DNA of 64,000 nt from Halorutilus salinus (lineage in GTDB: Archaea; Halobacteriota; Halobacteria; Halobacteriales; Halorutilaceae): NCBI RefSeq assembly GCF_026242195.1, contig NZ_RKLV01000005.1:1-64000 (forward strand), given 5' to 3'. Position numbers and translations under genes: made by a program. A model generated the notes under the pieces. That model was not told where the DNA came from. It ran no database searches and was given only the letters and a program-made list of their open reading frames with translations. Of this stretch, positions 32,172-41,246 are shown one piece after another (the first letter of the stretch is position 1; each line of letters begins with the position of its first letter).

Positions 32172-32582
32172 ATGTATCCGTACGGAATCAACCGTCGGAA
32201 GCCGAGACCTGCGGCGGTCGCCCTCGGTGACCTGCTCGTCGTCACGGGTCTCGTCGGTGTAGGCACCTTACACCACGGCGGTACCGATCCGCTCCGTTTC
32301 GTTATGGTCGCGTTTCCGTTCGTACTCGGCTGGTTCGCCGTCGCTCCCGTAGCGGGTGCGTACGGCGTCTATCCGTCGATCAGAAACGAACTCTTCGCCA
32401 CCGTCGGGGCTTGGACTGTCTCAGCGCTCATCGGTCTCGGTATACGTTCGACGAGCCTGTTTCCGGGTAGCTCTCCGCCGTCGTTCGGCTTCGTCATGGT
32501 CGCCCTCGGCGGGGCTACTGTCGTACTCTGGCGGTTCGTCGTTCTGCACGCCCTCGTGCGCGTCGTCAGGTTGACCAGATAG
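32172..32582 (+). CDS. DUF3054 membrane protein
   Basis: The 136-residue protein has four helices and matches DUF3054, with an N-terminal AVALGDLLVVTGLVGVGTLHHGG segment and ALIGLGIRSTSLF further on. The family is found in actinobacteria and haloarchaea; its role is unknown. The end overlaps the convergent lipoprotein gene by 17 bp. Confidence 0.8.
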   Translation: MYPYGINRRKPRPAAVALGDLLVVTGLVGVGTLHHGGTDPLRFVMVAFPFVLGWFAVAPVAGAYGVYPSIRNELFATVGAWTVSALIGLGIRSTSLFPGSSPPSFGFVMVALGGATVVLWRFVVLHALVRVVRLTR

Positions 32583-33480
32583 CCTCTGCGCCACCGCCGG
32601 CGTAGTCGCGCGTCCAGTATACCTCGAACGTGTCGGTGGTCTGGAACCTGTCGTCTATCTCAAACATCACGACGCCTTCGCGCGTACGTCCACGTGTCGG
32701 ACCACCCTCGTACTCGTCGTCCTTGCGTCTGTCGACGGGTTCGTACGCTTCGTCGCCGACGAACAAAGTAAGCTCGTCGCGTTCGGGCATCTCGACGAGA
32801 TCGCGTGTATCCTTGGTGGTACGGACGTGAACCAGAGCGTACCTCATCTCGTCACCCGCCCTGTCGAAACGCGCCTGACCCTCGTCGTCGGTGTAGGTGT
32901 ACGAAGGCGTCAGACGTACCTCGTAGAACTCCTCGGTTCCGTCGACGGTCATCGTTACGTCGTCGGGGTTGACGTACCCGTCGCCGAAGCCGAGTTCACG
33001 TACCTCCGCCGTCGTGGACGACATGTCGCCCGTCGCCCCAACGGTGAGGCTGTACTCTCCGACGTAGTCGGGACGGAAAGCCCCCGTCGCGTCGCGCGTC
33101 TCGCCCGCGGGTACGTCGACCGAAACCGTCGAGACCCCCTCGTCACCACCGGGTGCTCGCACCGTTACCGCCGTCTCGAACGTGCCTCTGGCTTCACCGA
33201 CGTTCTCGACGGAAAGCGACCACTCTACCGACTCACCAACCTCCGTCGTAGACGGCGTACCGAAAGACAGTACCTCGAACTCTGCCGTCGCGGGTTCTTC
33301 GGTATCCGTCTCGTTACCTACGTCGGTCGTTTCCCCATCCGTGTCGGTTTGGTTCCCCCTCTCGTCCGTCTGATTACCGTTCCCTCCGTCCTGCTCCTCC
33401 TCAGGAACCTCGTTGAGACATCCTGACAGACCGAGTACGGTCGCCGTTCCGCCTATAATCACCTGCCTTCTGGTTCTCAT
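32566..33480 (-). CDS. Lipoprotein with CARDB-like domain
   Basis: ATG at 33480 is chosen because it begins a Tat-like signal MRTRRQVIIGG with lipobox LSGC (residue 21); the frame further upstream crosses the rpl37ae promoter. After an N/T/D-rich linker (about 27-60), an Ig-like CARDB-type domain (about 65-150, SLSVENVGEARGTFETAV) and a C-terminal domain of about 140 residues follow. It is exported and surface-bound; the target is unknown. Gene product about 304 residues. Confidence 0.7.
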   Translation of the reverse strand: MRTRRQVIIGGTATVLGLSGCLNEVPEEEQDGGNGNQTDERGNQTDTDGETTDVGNETDTEEPATAEFEVLSFGTPSTTEVGESVEWSLSVENVGEARGTFETAVTVRAPGGDEGVSTVSVDVPAGETRDATGAFRPDYVGEYSLTVGATGDMSSTTAEVRELGFGDGYVNPDDVTMTVDGTEEFYEVRLTPSYTYTDDEGQARFDRAGDEMRYALVHVRTTKDTRDLVEMPERDELTLFVGDEAYEPVDRRKDDEYEGGPTRGRTREGVVMFEIDDRFQTTDTFEVYWTRDYAGGGAEAIWST

Positions 33481-33557
33481 GTTCCTAACGAAAGCCCCCA
33501 CCGACTTAATTTTACGCCTTACCTTCGTCGACCGCTCCACGGGTACGGAATAACAGG

Positions 33558-33563
33558 TTTTAT
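33558..33563 (+). promoter_or_regulatory. TATA-like box of the rpl37ae operon
   Basis: TTTTAT lies 31 nt before the rpl37ae ATG, the spacing expected for a leaderless or short-leader mRNA. Confidence 0.55.
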
Positions 33564-33588
33564 CCTTGTAGCCGCGCTTTCCACAAAC

Positions 33589-33867
33589 ATGTCTGAGGAA
33601 AGCAAGTCGGGACGCGTGACACGTAGCGCAGGACGTTTCGGTTCGCGGTACGGACGTGTGGGACGTAAACGCGTAGCCGACATAGAGGAAGAGATGAACG
33701 ACGACCACGAATGCCCCGAATGCGGAGAGGACAAGGTTTCGCGCACCGACACGGGCATCTGGGAGTGCGCCAAGTGCGGCTACCGTTTCGCAGGCGGCGC
33801 TTACAGCGTCACGACACCGGGCGGCGAAACCGTCGAGCGCGCCATACGCGAGGCGCAGGAGGACTGA
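33589..33867 (+). CDS. rpl37ae: Ribosomal protein eL43 (L37Ae)
   Basis: The 92-residue protein has the basic N-terminus of L37Ae ([24 protein letters not shown]) and its zinc ribbon CPECG...[13 protein letters not shown]. It binds large-subunit rRNA. The stop overlaps the rpoP ATG by one base, matching the conserved archaeal order rpl37ae-rpoP. Confidence 0.96.
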   Translation: MSEESKSGRVTRSAGRFGSRYGRVGRKRVADIEEEMNDDHECPECGEDKVSRTDTGIWECAKCGYRFAGGAYSVTTPGGETVERAIREAQED

Positions 33868-34001
33868 TGCCGTACAAGTGTTCGCGGTGCAAGAGGCAGG
33901 TTGACCTCGGTGACAGACGCGGAATCAAGTGCCCGTACTGCGGACACCGTATCTTCCTCAAGGAGCGCGGTGGCGGCGTCCAACGCGTCGATGTCAGATG
34001 A
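33867..34001 (+). CDS. rpoP: RNA polymerase subunit P (Rpo12)
   Basis: The 44-residue protein [16 protein letters not shown]... has the CxxC...CxYCG zinc ribbon ([10 protein letters not shown]) typical of archaeal Rpo12. It sits in the assembly platform of RNA polymerase. Its ATG overlaps the rpl37ae stop (TGATG), and its end overlaps the pcc1 start. The length is normal for the family. Confidence 0.95.
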   Translation: MPYKCSRCKRQVDLGDRRGIKCPYCGHRIFLKERGGGVQRVDVR

Positions 34002-34209
34002 GGAAGACGACCGGTGTAGACTGTTTCTGGAGATAGACGACGAGGTGGCGCGCCGTGCGATAGCGCCTGAAACCGGCGATCTCGAAGGAGCACACGCCGA
34101 ACTCACTCAGGAAGGCGTCGTTGTAACCGCCCAAGACCCACGTACGTTACGCGCCGCGCTCAACGGCTGGACGCGTCTCGTCTCCGTTGCTTCTGATGAC
34201 CGTCTTTAA
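33991..34209 (+). CDS. pcc1: KEOPS complex subunit Pcc1
   Basis: ATG at 33991 lies inside the end of rpoP (11-bp overlap) and gives 72 residues. The pattern matches Pcc1: an early hydrophobic strand ([22 protein letters not shown]), then a [25 protein letters not shown] helix-strand end. KEOPS makes the t6A modification of ANN-decoding tRNAs; Pcc1 is the dimerisation subunit. Its position after rpoP is the usual haloarchaeal arrangement. It is slightly short. Confidence 0.85.
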   Translation: MSDEEDDRCRLFLEIDDEVARRAIAPETGDLEGAHAELTQEGVVVTAQDPRTLRAALNGWTRLVSVASDDRL

Positions 34210-34544
34210 CCCTGACTTCCGCTCTCCTTCTCCATCTCCTCGTCTATCTCCTCGACTATCTCGTCTATCTTACCGCGCACGCGTCCCTTAGCGTTGTTGT
34301 ACGGCTTGCTGAGACCCGTAATACCTCCTATGAGACGCATGAGGCGTATCAGGACGTACGAAACCATGAACGTCGGTATAGAGACGCCGAGACCGAGCCA
34401 GAAAGCGAGTAGCTCCGTCGTTGTCCACCAGTACTGTAACGCCCACAGGAATACTAACGCGGATATGTAGGTCGCATACCGGAGATCCCTTCTCTGACCT
34501 TCTTCACTCAGCATACATACCTCTGAGTCGTCTACCATTATCAA
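34206..34544 (-). CDS. Two-helix membrane protein
   Basis: The 112-residue protein has two helices (about 27-45 and 48-70) and a charged C-terminal tail, EIVEEIDEEMEKE. No family recognised. It lies antisense to the operon, between pcc1 (4-bp convergent overlap) and the pfdB gene, an odd insertion into the usual pcc1-pfdB order. The start may instead be one of two later ATGs, at 34538 or 34514. Confidence 0.5.
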   Translation of the reverse strand: MIMVDDSEVCMLSEEGQRRDLRYATYISALVFLWALQYWWTTTELLAFWLGLGVSIPTFMVSYVLIRLMRLIGGITGLSKPYNNAKGRVRGKIDEIVEEIDEEMEKESGSQG

Positions 34545-34604
34545 ACTTACGTCGCCCGTCCTCGTGAACGAAGACTTTTATGCGTCGCCTGACAACCTCG
34601 GTAC

Positions 34605-34991
34605 ATGGGAGCAGAACTTCCGCCGGAAGCTCAGGAGAAGCTACAGAAGCTACAGGAGATACAGGAACAGCTCTCGGAGATAGCGATGCAGAAACAGCAG
34701 TCGGAGCAACGTCTTCAGGAGGCGGAGCGCGCGCTCGAACTCCTTGAAGAGACGGGTGAGGACACGACGGTCTACAAGAGCGTGGGCGACGTTATGGTGG
34801 AGTCGAGCCGTGACGAAACAGTCGAGGAACTCCGCGAGGAGACGGAGACGGTTGAGGTACGTGTCGAGTCTCTGAAGAAGCGCGAGCAGAAGACGGAGGA
34901 GCAGTTCGAGGAGCTTAGGGACGAGGTTCAGGGCATGCTCGGCGGACTCGGCGGCGCTCTTGGCGGTGCGGGCGGCGGACCCGCTCAGTAA
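34605..34991 (+). CDS. pfdB: Prefoldin subunit beta
   Basis: The 128-residue protein is a prefoldin beta: two long coiled-coil helices (about 8-55 and 75-115) joined by the hairpin VYKSVGDVMVES. A glycine-rich tail GGLGGALGGAGGG ends it, as in other haloarchaeal PfdB proteins. Prefoldin hands unfolded proteins to the thermosome. A TATA-like TTTTAT lies 29 nt upstream of the ATG. The next gene starts with GTG immediately after its stop. Confidence 0.95.
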   Translation: MGAELPPEAQEKLQKLQEIQEQLSEIAMQKQQSEQRLQEAERALELLEETGEDTTVYKSVGDVMVESSRDETVEELREETETVEVRVESLKKREQKTEEQFEELRDEVQGMLGGLGGALGGAGGGPAQ

Positions 34992-35603
34992 GTGACCGTC
35001 GAAGACGCACGCGCGCTCGATATCGAATCCCTCGCCGACGCCGTCGAGTCGGTCGGCTTCGAATGCACCGACTGCGGCGAATGCTGTACGTCGGGCGACG
35101 AACCGCTTGCGGTAACGGTCTTTCCTGACGAGCGTAGGCGTCTCGCCGGTGCCGTCGGCGCTTCGCCCGACGACGTTACGGAGCCTTCGCCGTTCGGGGA
35201 CGAAGAGACGTTCGAGTGGACGGTAAGACGCGACGCGTGCGGCGACTGTTTCTTCCATGAGGGCGACGCGTGCTCCGTCTACGATGCGCGTCCCGCCGTC
35301 TGCCGCACCTATCCGTTCGCTGTACGTTTCGACGCGGTGGATGAGGCGGAGAACGCGGAACGCACCGTCGAAATCGACGACGGTACGGACGCGACGCTCG
35401 TCGTCGGCGAATGTGAGGGTACGGGACGCGGTATAACCCGCGACAAGGCGCTCGAACTCGCACGCGAAGTAAAGGAACGTACGGTCAAGGAGGAGCGCGA
35501 GGCGCGCCGTACGGTCGAGAGGTACGAACCCGTTGAACCGCCCGACGGTGCCGTCGTCGTACACGACAGCGAGGGTGCGCATACCGTCGAGAACGACGGT
35601 TAG
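34992..35603 (+). CDS. YkgJ-type cysteine cluster protein
   Basis: The 203-residue protein starts at GTG directly after the pfdB stop. It has the CxxCxxCC motif (CTDCGECC, residues about 25-32), a CGDCFFHEGDACSVYD pair and the RPAVCRTYPFAV end, all signatures of the Fe/Zn-chelating YkgJ family. A C-terminal charged helix follows. Function is unsettled in the family. It is co-transcribed with prefoldin and converges on the DUF58 gene by 4 bp. Confidence 0.88.
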   Translation: MTVEDARALDIESLADAVESVGFECTDCGECCTSGDEPLAVTVFPDERRRLAGAVGASPDDVTEPSPFGDEETFEWTVRRDACGDCFFHEGDACSVYDARPAVCRTYPFAVRFDAVDEAENAERTVEIDDGTDATLVVGECEGTGRGITRDKALELAREVKERTVKEEREARRTVERYEPVEPPDGAVVVHDSEGAHTVENDG

Positions 35604-36460
35604 TTTCTGGGCCAGGCGCGCGAGAAAGAGTCGAAGAAGTCGTCGCTCGTATCGACGAGTACGTACTCCGCACCGCGTGACTCGGCGTGTTCCTCGACAG
35701 CGCCAAGATGGTCGTCGAGACGTTCCTCGTACTGCTGTTTCGTCCTGTTTCCGACGTACGTTCTGACGTTTGTCTCCGTTTCGATACCTTCGAGTATCGT
35801 GTCACCCGTCGCGGGTAGATCGAGCTCCTCGGACGAAAGGGTGCAGACGAGACGCAGATGGTGGTCGGCAAGTGAGTCTATACCCTCCTGTATACCTTCG
35901 AGATCGCCTATGAAGTCGCTGACGATGAGGACGAGCGAACGCGAGCCTATCGTCTTGGCGTACTCGCTCAGTGCGCGTCCGAACTCGGCGCGTCCGTCGG
36001 GTTCGGTTTCGTTGACCGTATCTATAAGACCGAGTACCTCGCCCTCGTTCGACCGTCCTGAGTCGATACGTTCGAACGTGTCGGTGAAGACGGAGAAACG
36101 GAAGTCGTTGTTCTCCGCCGCGGCAAGGTAGGCGTAGCCGAGACCTATCTTTGCCGCGTAGTCGAACTTGTTGTCGTCACCTTCGCCGTACTCCATCGAA
36201 CCGCTCGCATCAAGTATGACGTGGGTCGTCAGGTTACGTTCCTCCTCGTACCTCTTTATGTAGTACTCCTCCGTACGTGCGTACAGGTTCCAGTCGATCA
36301 GGTCGGTGTCGTCGCCCGCAACGTACTTCCGGTGGTCGGCGAAGATAAGACCCTCGCCCGTCTCCGAGGTCTCCTGTTCGCCCTGAAAGATAGAGTTGAC
36401 CTTACGCTTTAGCTCGGAGTCGAACCTCTGGAGTTCGTAAAGGAAGTCTGCGTCTATCAT
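35600..36460 (-). CDS. DUF58 protein with von Willebrand-type fold
   Basis: The 286-residue soluble protein has the DUF58 start (RKVNSIFQGEQE, then YVAGDDTDLIDWNLYARTEE) and a VWA MIDAS motif VILDASGSM (DxSxS). The ATGA overlap with the MoxR gene shows co-translation. In bacteria, MoxR ATPase plus DUF58 pairs act as chaperones for metal or membrane complexes. It is the last gene of the six-gene membrane operon 35600-43042. Confidence 0.9.
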   Translation of the reverse strand: MIDADFLYELQRFDSELKRKVNSIFQGEQETSETGEGLIFADHRKYVAGDDTDLIDWNLYARTEEYYIKRYEEERNLTTHVILDASGSMEYGEGDDNKFDYAAKIGLGYAYLAAAENNDFRFSVFTDTFERIDSGRSNEGEVLGLIDTVNETEPDGRAEFGRALSEYAKTIGSRSLVLIVSDFIGDLEGIQEGIDSLADHHLRLVCTLSSEELDLPATGDTILEGIETETNVRTYVGNRTKQQYEERLDDHLGAVEEHAESRGAEYVLVDTSDDFFDSFSRAWPRN

Positions 36461-37398
36461 TTTAGTATTTCGCGTACCACGTCCTCCTCCGTCCTTCCCT
36501 CGCGCTCCGCACGGAAGTCGACGATGATACGGTGCCTGAGGACGGGGATAGCCATCTCTTCGAGATCTTCCTCGCTGACGTAGCTACGTCCGCGTAGGAA
36601 CGCGAGACCCTTGGCTCCGAGGACGAGCGAAAGCGTGGCGCGCGGCGAAGCACCGAACTCTATGTCCTCATGGTCGCGTGTCGCAGAGACGAGGTTTATC
36701 GCCCTGTCACGTATGTCGTCCGCGACGGGGACATCACGGACGAGTTCCTGTGCGCGCAGAAGCTCGTCCTTCGTAAGCACGCGTTCGACCTCTATATCGT
36801 CCTCGCGCTGACGCGTATACCGGTTGACTATCTCAGCCTCCTCGTCGAAGTTGGGATAGTCGAGCGTCAGCTTTAGCATGAACCTGTCCTGTTGCGCCTC
36901 CGGAAGCGGATACGTACCCTCCTGATCGATAGGGTTCTGTGTCGCAAGCACGAAGAACGGACGTGGTAGATCGTACGTCTCTCCGCCCGCAGTCACCTGC
37001 TCCTCCTCCATCGCTTCGAGGAACGACGCCTGTGTCTTAGGTGTCGCGCGGTTTATCTCGTCGGCGAGGACGATGTTTGCGAAAACCGGACCCTTCTCGA
37101 AGACGAACTCCTTGTCACCCGTCGCCGACTCGCGTATAACCTCGGTGCCCGTAACGTCCGACGGCATCAGGTCGGGCGTGTTCTGTATACGCGAGAAATC
37201 CATGTCGGTCACGTCGGCGACGGTGCGCACCATCATAGTCTTCGCAAGACCCGGATTGCTTTCGAGCAACGCGTTGCCGTCGCAGACCATGCAGACGAGC
37301 AGACGTTCGAGAACGTCCTCTAAACCGACTATCTTCTTCGATACCTCGCCCCGTACCCTTTCTATCTTCTCCTGTATCTCTTCTACCTGTTGGCTCAT
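36457..37398 (-). CDS. MoxR-family AAA+ ATPase
   Basis: The 313-residue AAA+ protein has a MoxR core. The Walker A region reads LLESNPGLAKTMM (Ser in place of the usual first Gly/Val, but the GxxKT end is kept). Walker B is VLADEINRATPKTQASFLEAMEE, followed by TQNPIDQEGTYPLPEAQQDRF. The C-terminal lid has the arginine/helix typical of MoxR. It overlaps DUF58 and the downstream membrane protein by 4 bp each. MoxR proteins assist in cofactor insertion or complex assembly. Confidence 0.93.
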   Translation of the reverse strand: MSQQVEEIQEKIERVRGEVSKKIVGLEDVLERLLVCMVCDGNALLESNPGLAKTMMVRTVADVTDMDFSRIQNTPDLMPSDVTGTEVIRESATGDKEFVFEKGPVFANIVLADEINRATPKTQASFLEAMEEEQVTAGGETYDLPRPFFVLATQNPIDQEGTYPLPEAQQDRFMLKLTLDYPNFDEEAEIVNRYTRQREDDIEVERVLTKDELLRAQELVRDVPVADDIRDRAINLVSATRDHEDIEFGASPRATLSLVLGAKGLAFLRGRSYVSEEDLEEMAIPVLRHRIIVDFRAEREGRTEEDVVREILK

Positions 37399-38252
37399 TC
37401 TTCACCTCTTATCTTTAGGTTGTACTCCTTAACAAGTTCGGCGTCCTCTATCTCCTCCTCAGGGCTGTACTCGGCGCGTTGCGACTGTACCTCGACGCCG
37501 CCCGTGTAGTCGTTTCCTCCGCCTGCGCTACCCGTCTCACCGCTTCCGTCGCCCCCCGTACCTGACCTACGGAGTTCGACATCCTGATCGTTCTCGCCGC
37601 GTGTCACCTCACCCGTCTCTCCCAGAACCTCACCGGGATCCTGTAGATCGTCGTACTGTCTCTCGCCGCCCGAACCCCCGCCGCCCTGTCCTTGGTCGGA
37701 GGCGCTGTCGCCGCCTCCGCCGAACGGGTTGTTTCCGAAAAGACCGTCGCCGAACCCCATTCCGCCTATCGACGCCGTCAGAAGAAGCGCACCGACACCG
37801 ACGACGAGCGCGAGGCTACCTACTATACGACGGACGCTGACGAAGCCCTCGCTCGACGTGGTTCTTAGCTCTTCGAGTACGTCGCTGTACAGACGTTCCG
37901 CCATCTCGGTCTCCTCGTTGCGTCTGGCGGCGTCGCGCGCCGTCCTCAGCGCCTCCTCGACCTGCGGGTTCGCCTCCTCGAAGTACTCGACAGTCCGGCT
38001 ACGGTAGACGAGGACGGAGTCGACTGCGAAGAAGACGACGCCCGCGACGACAGCGGCGACGGCGGAGCCGGGAACCGTAACCGCGTCAGTGCCGACCGTC
38101 GCGGGTAGCCACGAGGGGCTCGACGAGTCTATGACGAGGAAAACGGCGACGAAGACGAGCGTCGTCTCTATGGCTGAATGTAGGAAAGCCGCCTTCGCAC
38201 CCTCACGCCGTATCTCCTTCTCGGCTTGGAGTAGCTCTTCGGCTCCGGTCAT
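37395..38252 (-). CDS. Membrane protein of MoxR operon (DUF7502-like)
   Basis: From ATG at 38252 (ATGA overlap with the upstream coiled-coil gene) the protein has 285 residues. Two helix groups flank a cytoplasmic segment with coiled-coil character (about 75-145, EEANPQVEEALRTARDAARRN). The C-terminal third is a disordered Gly/Ser/Gln-rich stretch ending in VKEYNLKIRGEE. It resembles the haloarchaeal DUF7502 group from recall. It could be a membrane anchor for the ATPase complex. The longer frame to 38291 is unlikely. Confidence 0.6.
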   Translation of the reverse strand: MTGAEELLQAEKEIRREGAKAAFLHSAIETTLVFVAVFLVIDSSSPSWLPATVGTDAVTVPGSAVAAVVAGVVFFAVDSVLVYRSRTVEYFEEANPQVEEALRTARDAARRNEETEMAERLYSDVLEELRTTSSEGFVSVRRIVGSLALVVGVGALLLTASIGGMGFGDGLFGNNPFGGGGDSASDQGQGGGGSGGERQYDDLQDPGEVLGETGEVTRGENDQDVELRRSGTGGDGSGETGSAGGGNDYTGGVEVQSQRAEYSPEEEIEDAELVKEYNLKIRGEE

Positions 38253-38842
38253 CTTGAGTACGCCCCCGGACCCCCGCCGACAGGCGTACATCCGTTGTTG
38301 TCATCGGCTTCACAGTTCTCGTACATCTGTTCGTACACGTCAACGACCTCGCCGTACTGCCTTTCGAGGTCGTTTATCTCGTTTTCGAGTTCGACTATAC
38401 GTCTCTGGTTGCTCTCGGCTTCCTCCTGCGCGTCGTTACGTTCTTGTCTCGCCTTCCTGAGGCTCTGACGCGCCTTTTCAGCCTCGTCCCTCTTCTCCTC
38501 AAGCCGGCTCTGTGCCCGCGTCAGGTTCTGTCTCGCACGTATCAGCTTGTTCTGAAGCTTCTCCCTGTCGGACTCGGCTTCACGTATCTCATCCGTGATG
38601 CCGCTGAAGTCCTCCATATCCTGTTTCAGGTTCTGAAGCTCCTTCCTCGTCGAGTTAAGCTTCTGCTGTTTCTGCTGTAGACGCTCCCTCGTGTCCTGAA
38701 GCTTCTGACTCGCGTTCTCCGTCGTGGCGTCGACGTTCTCCATCTGCTCCTGATAGTACAGCGTCGCACCTGCCGTACCCATCATCGACAGAGAGACGAG
38801 CGCTATCATGAAGACGTTGAGCCTCCCGCCTATGTATCCCAT
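38249..38842 (-). CDS. Single-anchor coiled-coil protein of MoxR operon
   Basis: From ATG at 38842 the protein has 197 residues: one N-terminal helix (about 8-30), then an almost unbroken coiled coil (about 35-165) rich in Q, E, R and K. A short cysteine-containing end, NCEADDNNGC, closes it. The coil is on the outer side if the helix is a signal anchor. No family recognised. It may be a tether or spacer linking the VWA proteins in the same operon. The frame upstream to 38905 overlaps the VWA gene and is rejected. Confidence 0.6.
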   Translation of the reverse strand: MGYIGGRLNVFMIALVSLSMMGTAGATLYYQEQMENVDATTENASQKLQDTRERLQQKQQKLNSTRKELQNLKQDMEDFSGITDEIREAESDREKLQNKLIRARQNLTRAQSRLEEKRDEAEKARQSLRKARQERNDAQEEAESNQRRIVELENEINDLERQYGEVVDVYEQMYENCEADDNNGCTPVGGGPGAYSR

Positions 38843-38891
38843 CTTCTTTTCCACCTCTACACCGCGTAACAGTATATGGCTTGTGCTTGGC

Positions 38892-41246
38892 TTACGTCCG
38901 GTCACGGACGGTGTCGACAGCCTCGCGCGCCGCCGTCCGTAGGCTGTATCCGTAGACGTCGTTTATCCTCCTCAACGAAACCTCGACGAGGTAGACGAGG
39001 AGAGCGACGAGGAGCGGGATCCAGCTAAGCCCCTGCTGTGTCTCGCGTGGCTCCGACGCGTGGCTCCGAACCTCCTGCGCTATCGCCGCCGTCTCCGTCG
39101 GTTCGTAGACGCCGCCGTCGGTCGACTCAGTCGCTCGGTAGATCGACGACGACATACCGAAGCCCGCGTACTCCGCGGCGTAGTTGACGGCGTACGTCGC
39201 GTCGCCCGCCGTCTTGAAGCCGCGTTCCGACGGCGTAACGGTTGCGACGTACTCGTTCTGGGACGTCTGCGAGAAGTCGAGTCCGTCCGACGGACGCGAT
39301 CCGCCGCGGTAGCTTATCTCCGTCGTCTGTCCCACGCGCGTATCCTCAACGTCGTAGACGTCGCCTATGAGACGTTCGGGGTCGCCTATCGCCCAGTTTA
39401 CCGACCGCGACATGAGCGCCGAGTCGGGTTCGCTGAGCAAGCCGCCGAGGACGCCGTTCCCCGTATGCGCCGTTACGGAGACGACGCGTCCGAGACCGTA
39501 CCTGCCTGACGCGAGCGCGACATCGCCGCTACCCGTCGAGACGAGGAAACGACCCGTCGCCTTTACGCTCACCTCGTGTGCCGTCGGTAGCTCTGTCGTC
39601 GTCTCCACGCCGTCGGTGATGAAATGGCTCGAATCCACGATGGTTAGACCGCTACCCTGCGGTTGCTTGTCCTGTCCGCCGAAAAGGACGCGGAGACGTT
39701 CGGTCTGTGTCGCGCGGAAGAACGAACCGCCGCTCGCGTCGGCTATCTCGCGCATAACGTCCTCGTTCGTACTGAGTTCGCCCACGCCCACGGAGACGAC
39801 GTTTATGTCCTGAGCACCGAGCCTGCGCGCCGTATCGATAGCCGTACCGCGCCGCTGTTCGTCGACGACGCCGTCGGATATCAGTATGATGTTGCCCGAA
39901 CCGCCGAGCATGTCCTCAGCGCCCTGTAGACCTATTGATATGTCGGTGCTACCGCCCGACTGAAGACGCTGTATGGTTCTTCTCAGCTCGCCGCGCGCCG
40001 TGGAAAGCTCGCTTATCTCGTTTACGCTGTACGCGTTCTGGTTGAACGCCACGACGCCGACACGGTTACCGTCGCCCATCTGTTCGAGTGCGTCGAGGGC
40101 GAGACCTTTCTGTACGTCTATGCCCTCCCGCGTACTTCCCGACACGTCTATAAGCAGAACGACGTCGGAGGTTCTGCTCGTCTCGCCCGACTTGACGGGT
40201 ACCATGTCGCCGAGAAGCGACTCCTCGTACCCACCCGTGTCGTACGCGTTGGGTCCCCCCGCGACGAGAAGACCGCCGCCGTCTATGACGTACTCCTGTA
40301 GAGCGCCGAGGTCACCCGCGGTGTTAGCGGGGAGGTTCTGCGTAACGACGGCGTAGTATCCGCTAAGATCCGACGGTACCGTCTCGGCGGTCTCTACGTC
40401 GTAAAGCTGGTTCAGGAGTTCGAGGAACGGATAACGATCCTTGCTGACGTACAGTATACTCGGACGTTCGACGACACGTACGGTTCTGTAGAACTCGTTG
40501 TTCGTCGTGTACGTGTCCTCACCCGATGCATCGACCGTCGCCGTCATCTCGTACGTACCCGTCGAACCGAACGTATGGCTAAACTCCTTACAGCCGGCAT
40601 CGCCGCCTTTGCTCGCCACCTGCTCGCCGTCTATCTCGACAGTCACCGTTCCCGACGTTCTGTCGAGGTTGACTCCGTTGAGACATACGTTGAACGTCTC
40701 CTCGACGCCCTGACTCGCCTTCGACGGTCCTTCGAGACGGACCGCCTTCTCCGCCTCCGTCGCCGACAGGTTGACGGCGCTAACCTGCGCGTTGACCGCA
40801 CGTGCCGCCTCCGCGGCGCTCACGAGAGAACGTCCGTCGGTGACCTGACCGTCGGAGACGAGAAGTACGCTACCGTCGCGCGCTATGTTCGACATAACTG
40901 CGTCGCCTATACGTGACGAGTTCGACCCCGCGATACGTGTGGTTTCGACGTTGACGCCTTGGTTCTCAACCGCGGCGGCTACCTCTTCCCCAACGTCTTC
41001 GAAGACCTCCATACTCTCCGAACCGTCGATCAGGACGTGTACGCGTTCCTCGCCCTCTACGGTCGTCGTCTGTACGATATACGGCTGAGCGAATGCGAGA
41101 AGCAGAAGCGCGACCACGACGGTACGCGAACCCAGAAGCCCGTACCGCCGGCGTTCCGAACCCGTCCCGTCGACGATGAGAACGTAGTACAGGAGGGCGA
41201 CAGCCACGGGTATCAGGAGAAGGAAAAGAGGGGCTTCGAACCACAT
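38892..41246 (-). CDS. Large membrane VWA / glutamine-amidotransferase-like protein
   Basis: The 784-residue protein has two N-terminal helices and an extracellular-type domain series: a BatA-like VWA (VHVLIDGSESMEVFE), a Class I GATase-like fold (about 290-350, GGGLLVAGGPNAYDTGGYEESLLG), a second VWA with MIDAS VVLLIDVSGSTREG, and a final helix near residue 745. This pattern is known from DUF4159/CobB-like membrane proteins beside MoxR. The first VWA has DGSES in place of DxSxS (DxSxS retained). Partner gene upstream overlaps by one base. Confidence 0.82.
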   Translation of the reverse strand: MWFEAPLFLLLIPVAVALLYYVLIVDGTGSERRRYGLLGSRTVVVALLLLAFAQPYIVQTTTVEGEERVHVLIDGSESMEVFEDVGEEVAAAVENQGVNVETTRIAGSNSSRIGDAVMSNIARDGSVLLVSDGQVTDGRSLVSAAEAARAVNAQVSAVNLSATEAEKAVRLEGPSKASQGVEETFNVCLNGVNLDRTSGTVTVEIDGEQVASKGGDAGCKEFSHTFGSTGTYEMTATVDASGEDTYTTNNEFYRTVRVVERPSILYVSKDRYPFLELLNQLYDVETAETVPSDLSGYYAVVTQNLPANTAGDLGALQEYVIDGGGLLVAGGPNAYDTGGYEESLLGDMVPVKSGETSRTSDVVLLIDVSGSTREGIDVQKGLALDALEQMGDGNRVGVVAFNQNAYSVNEISELSTARGELRRTIQRLQSGGSTDISIGLQGAEDMLGGSGNIILISDGVVDEQRRGTAIDTARRLGAQDINVVSVGVGELSTNEDVMREIADASGGSFFRATQTERLRVLFGGQDKQPQGSGLTIVDSSHFITDGVETTTELPTAHEVSVKATGRFLVSTGSGDVALASGRYGLGRVVSVTAHTGNGVLGGLLSEPDSALMSRSVNWAIGDPERLIGDVYDVEDTRVGQTTEISYRGGSRPSDGLDFSQTSQNEYVATVTPSERGFKTAGDATYAVNYAAEYAGFGMSSSIYRATESTDGGVYEPTETAAIAQEVRSHASEPRETQQGLSWIPLLVALLVYLVEVSLRRINDVYGYSLRTAAREAVDTVRDRT

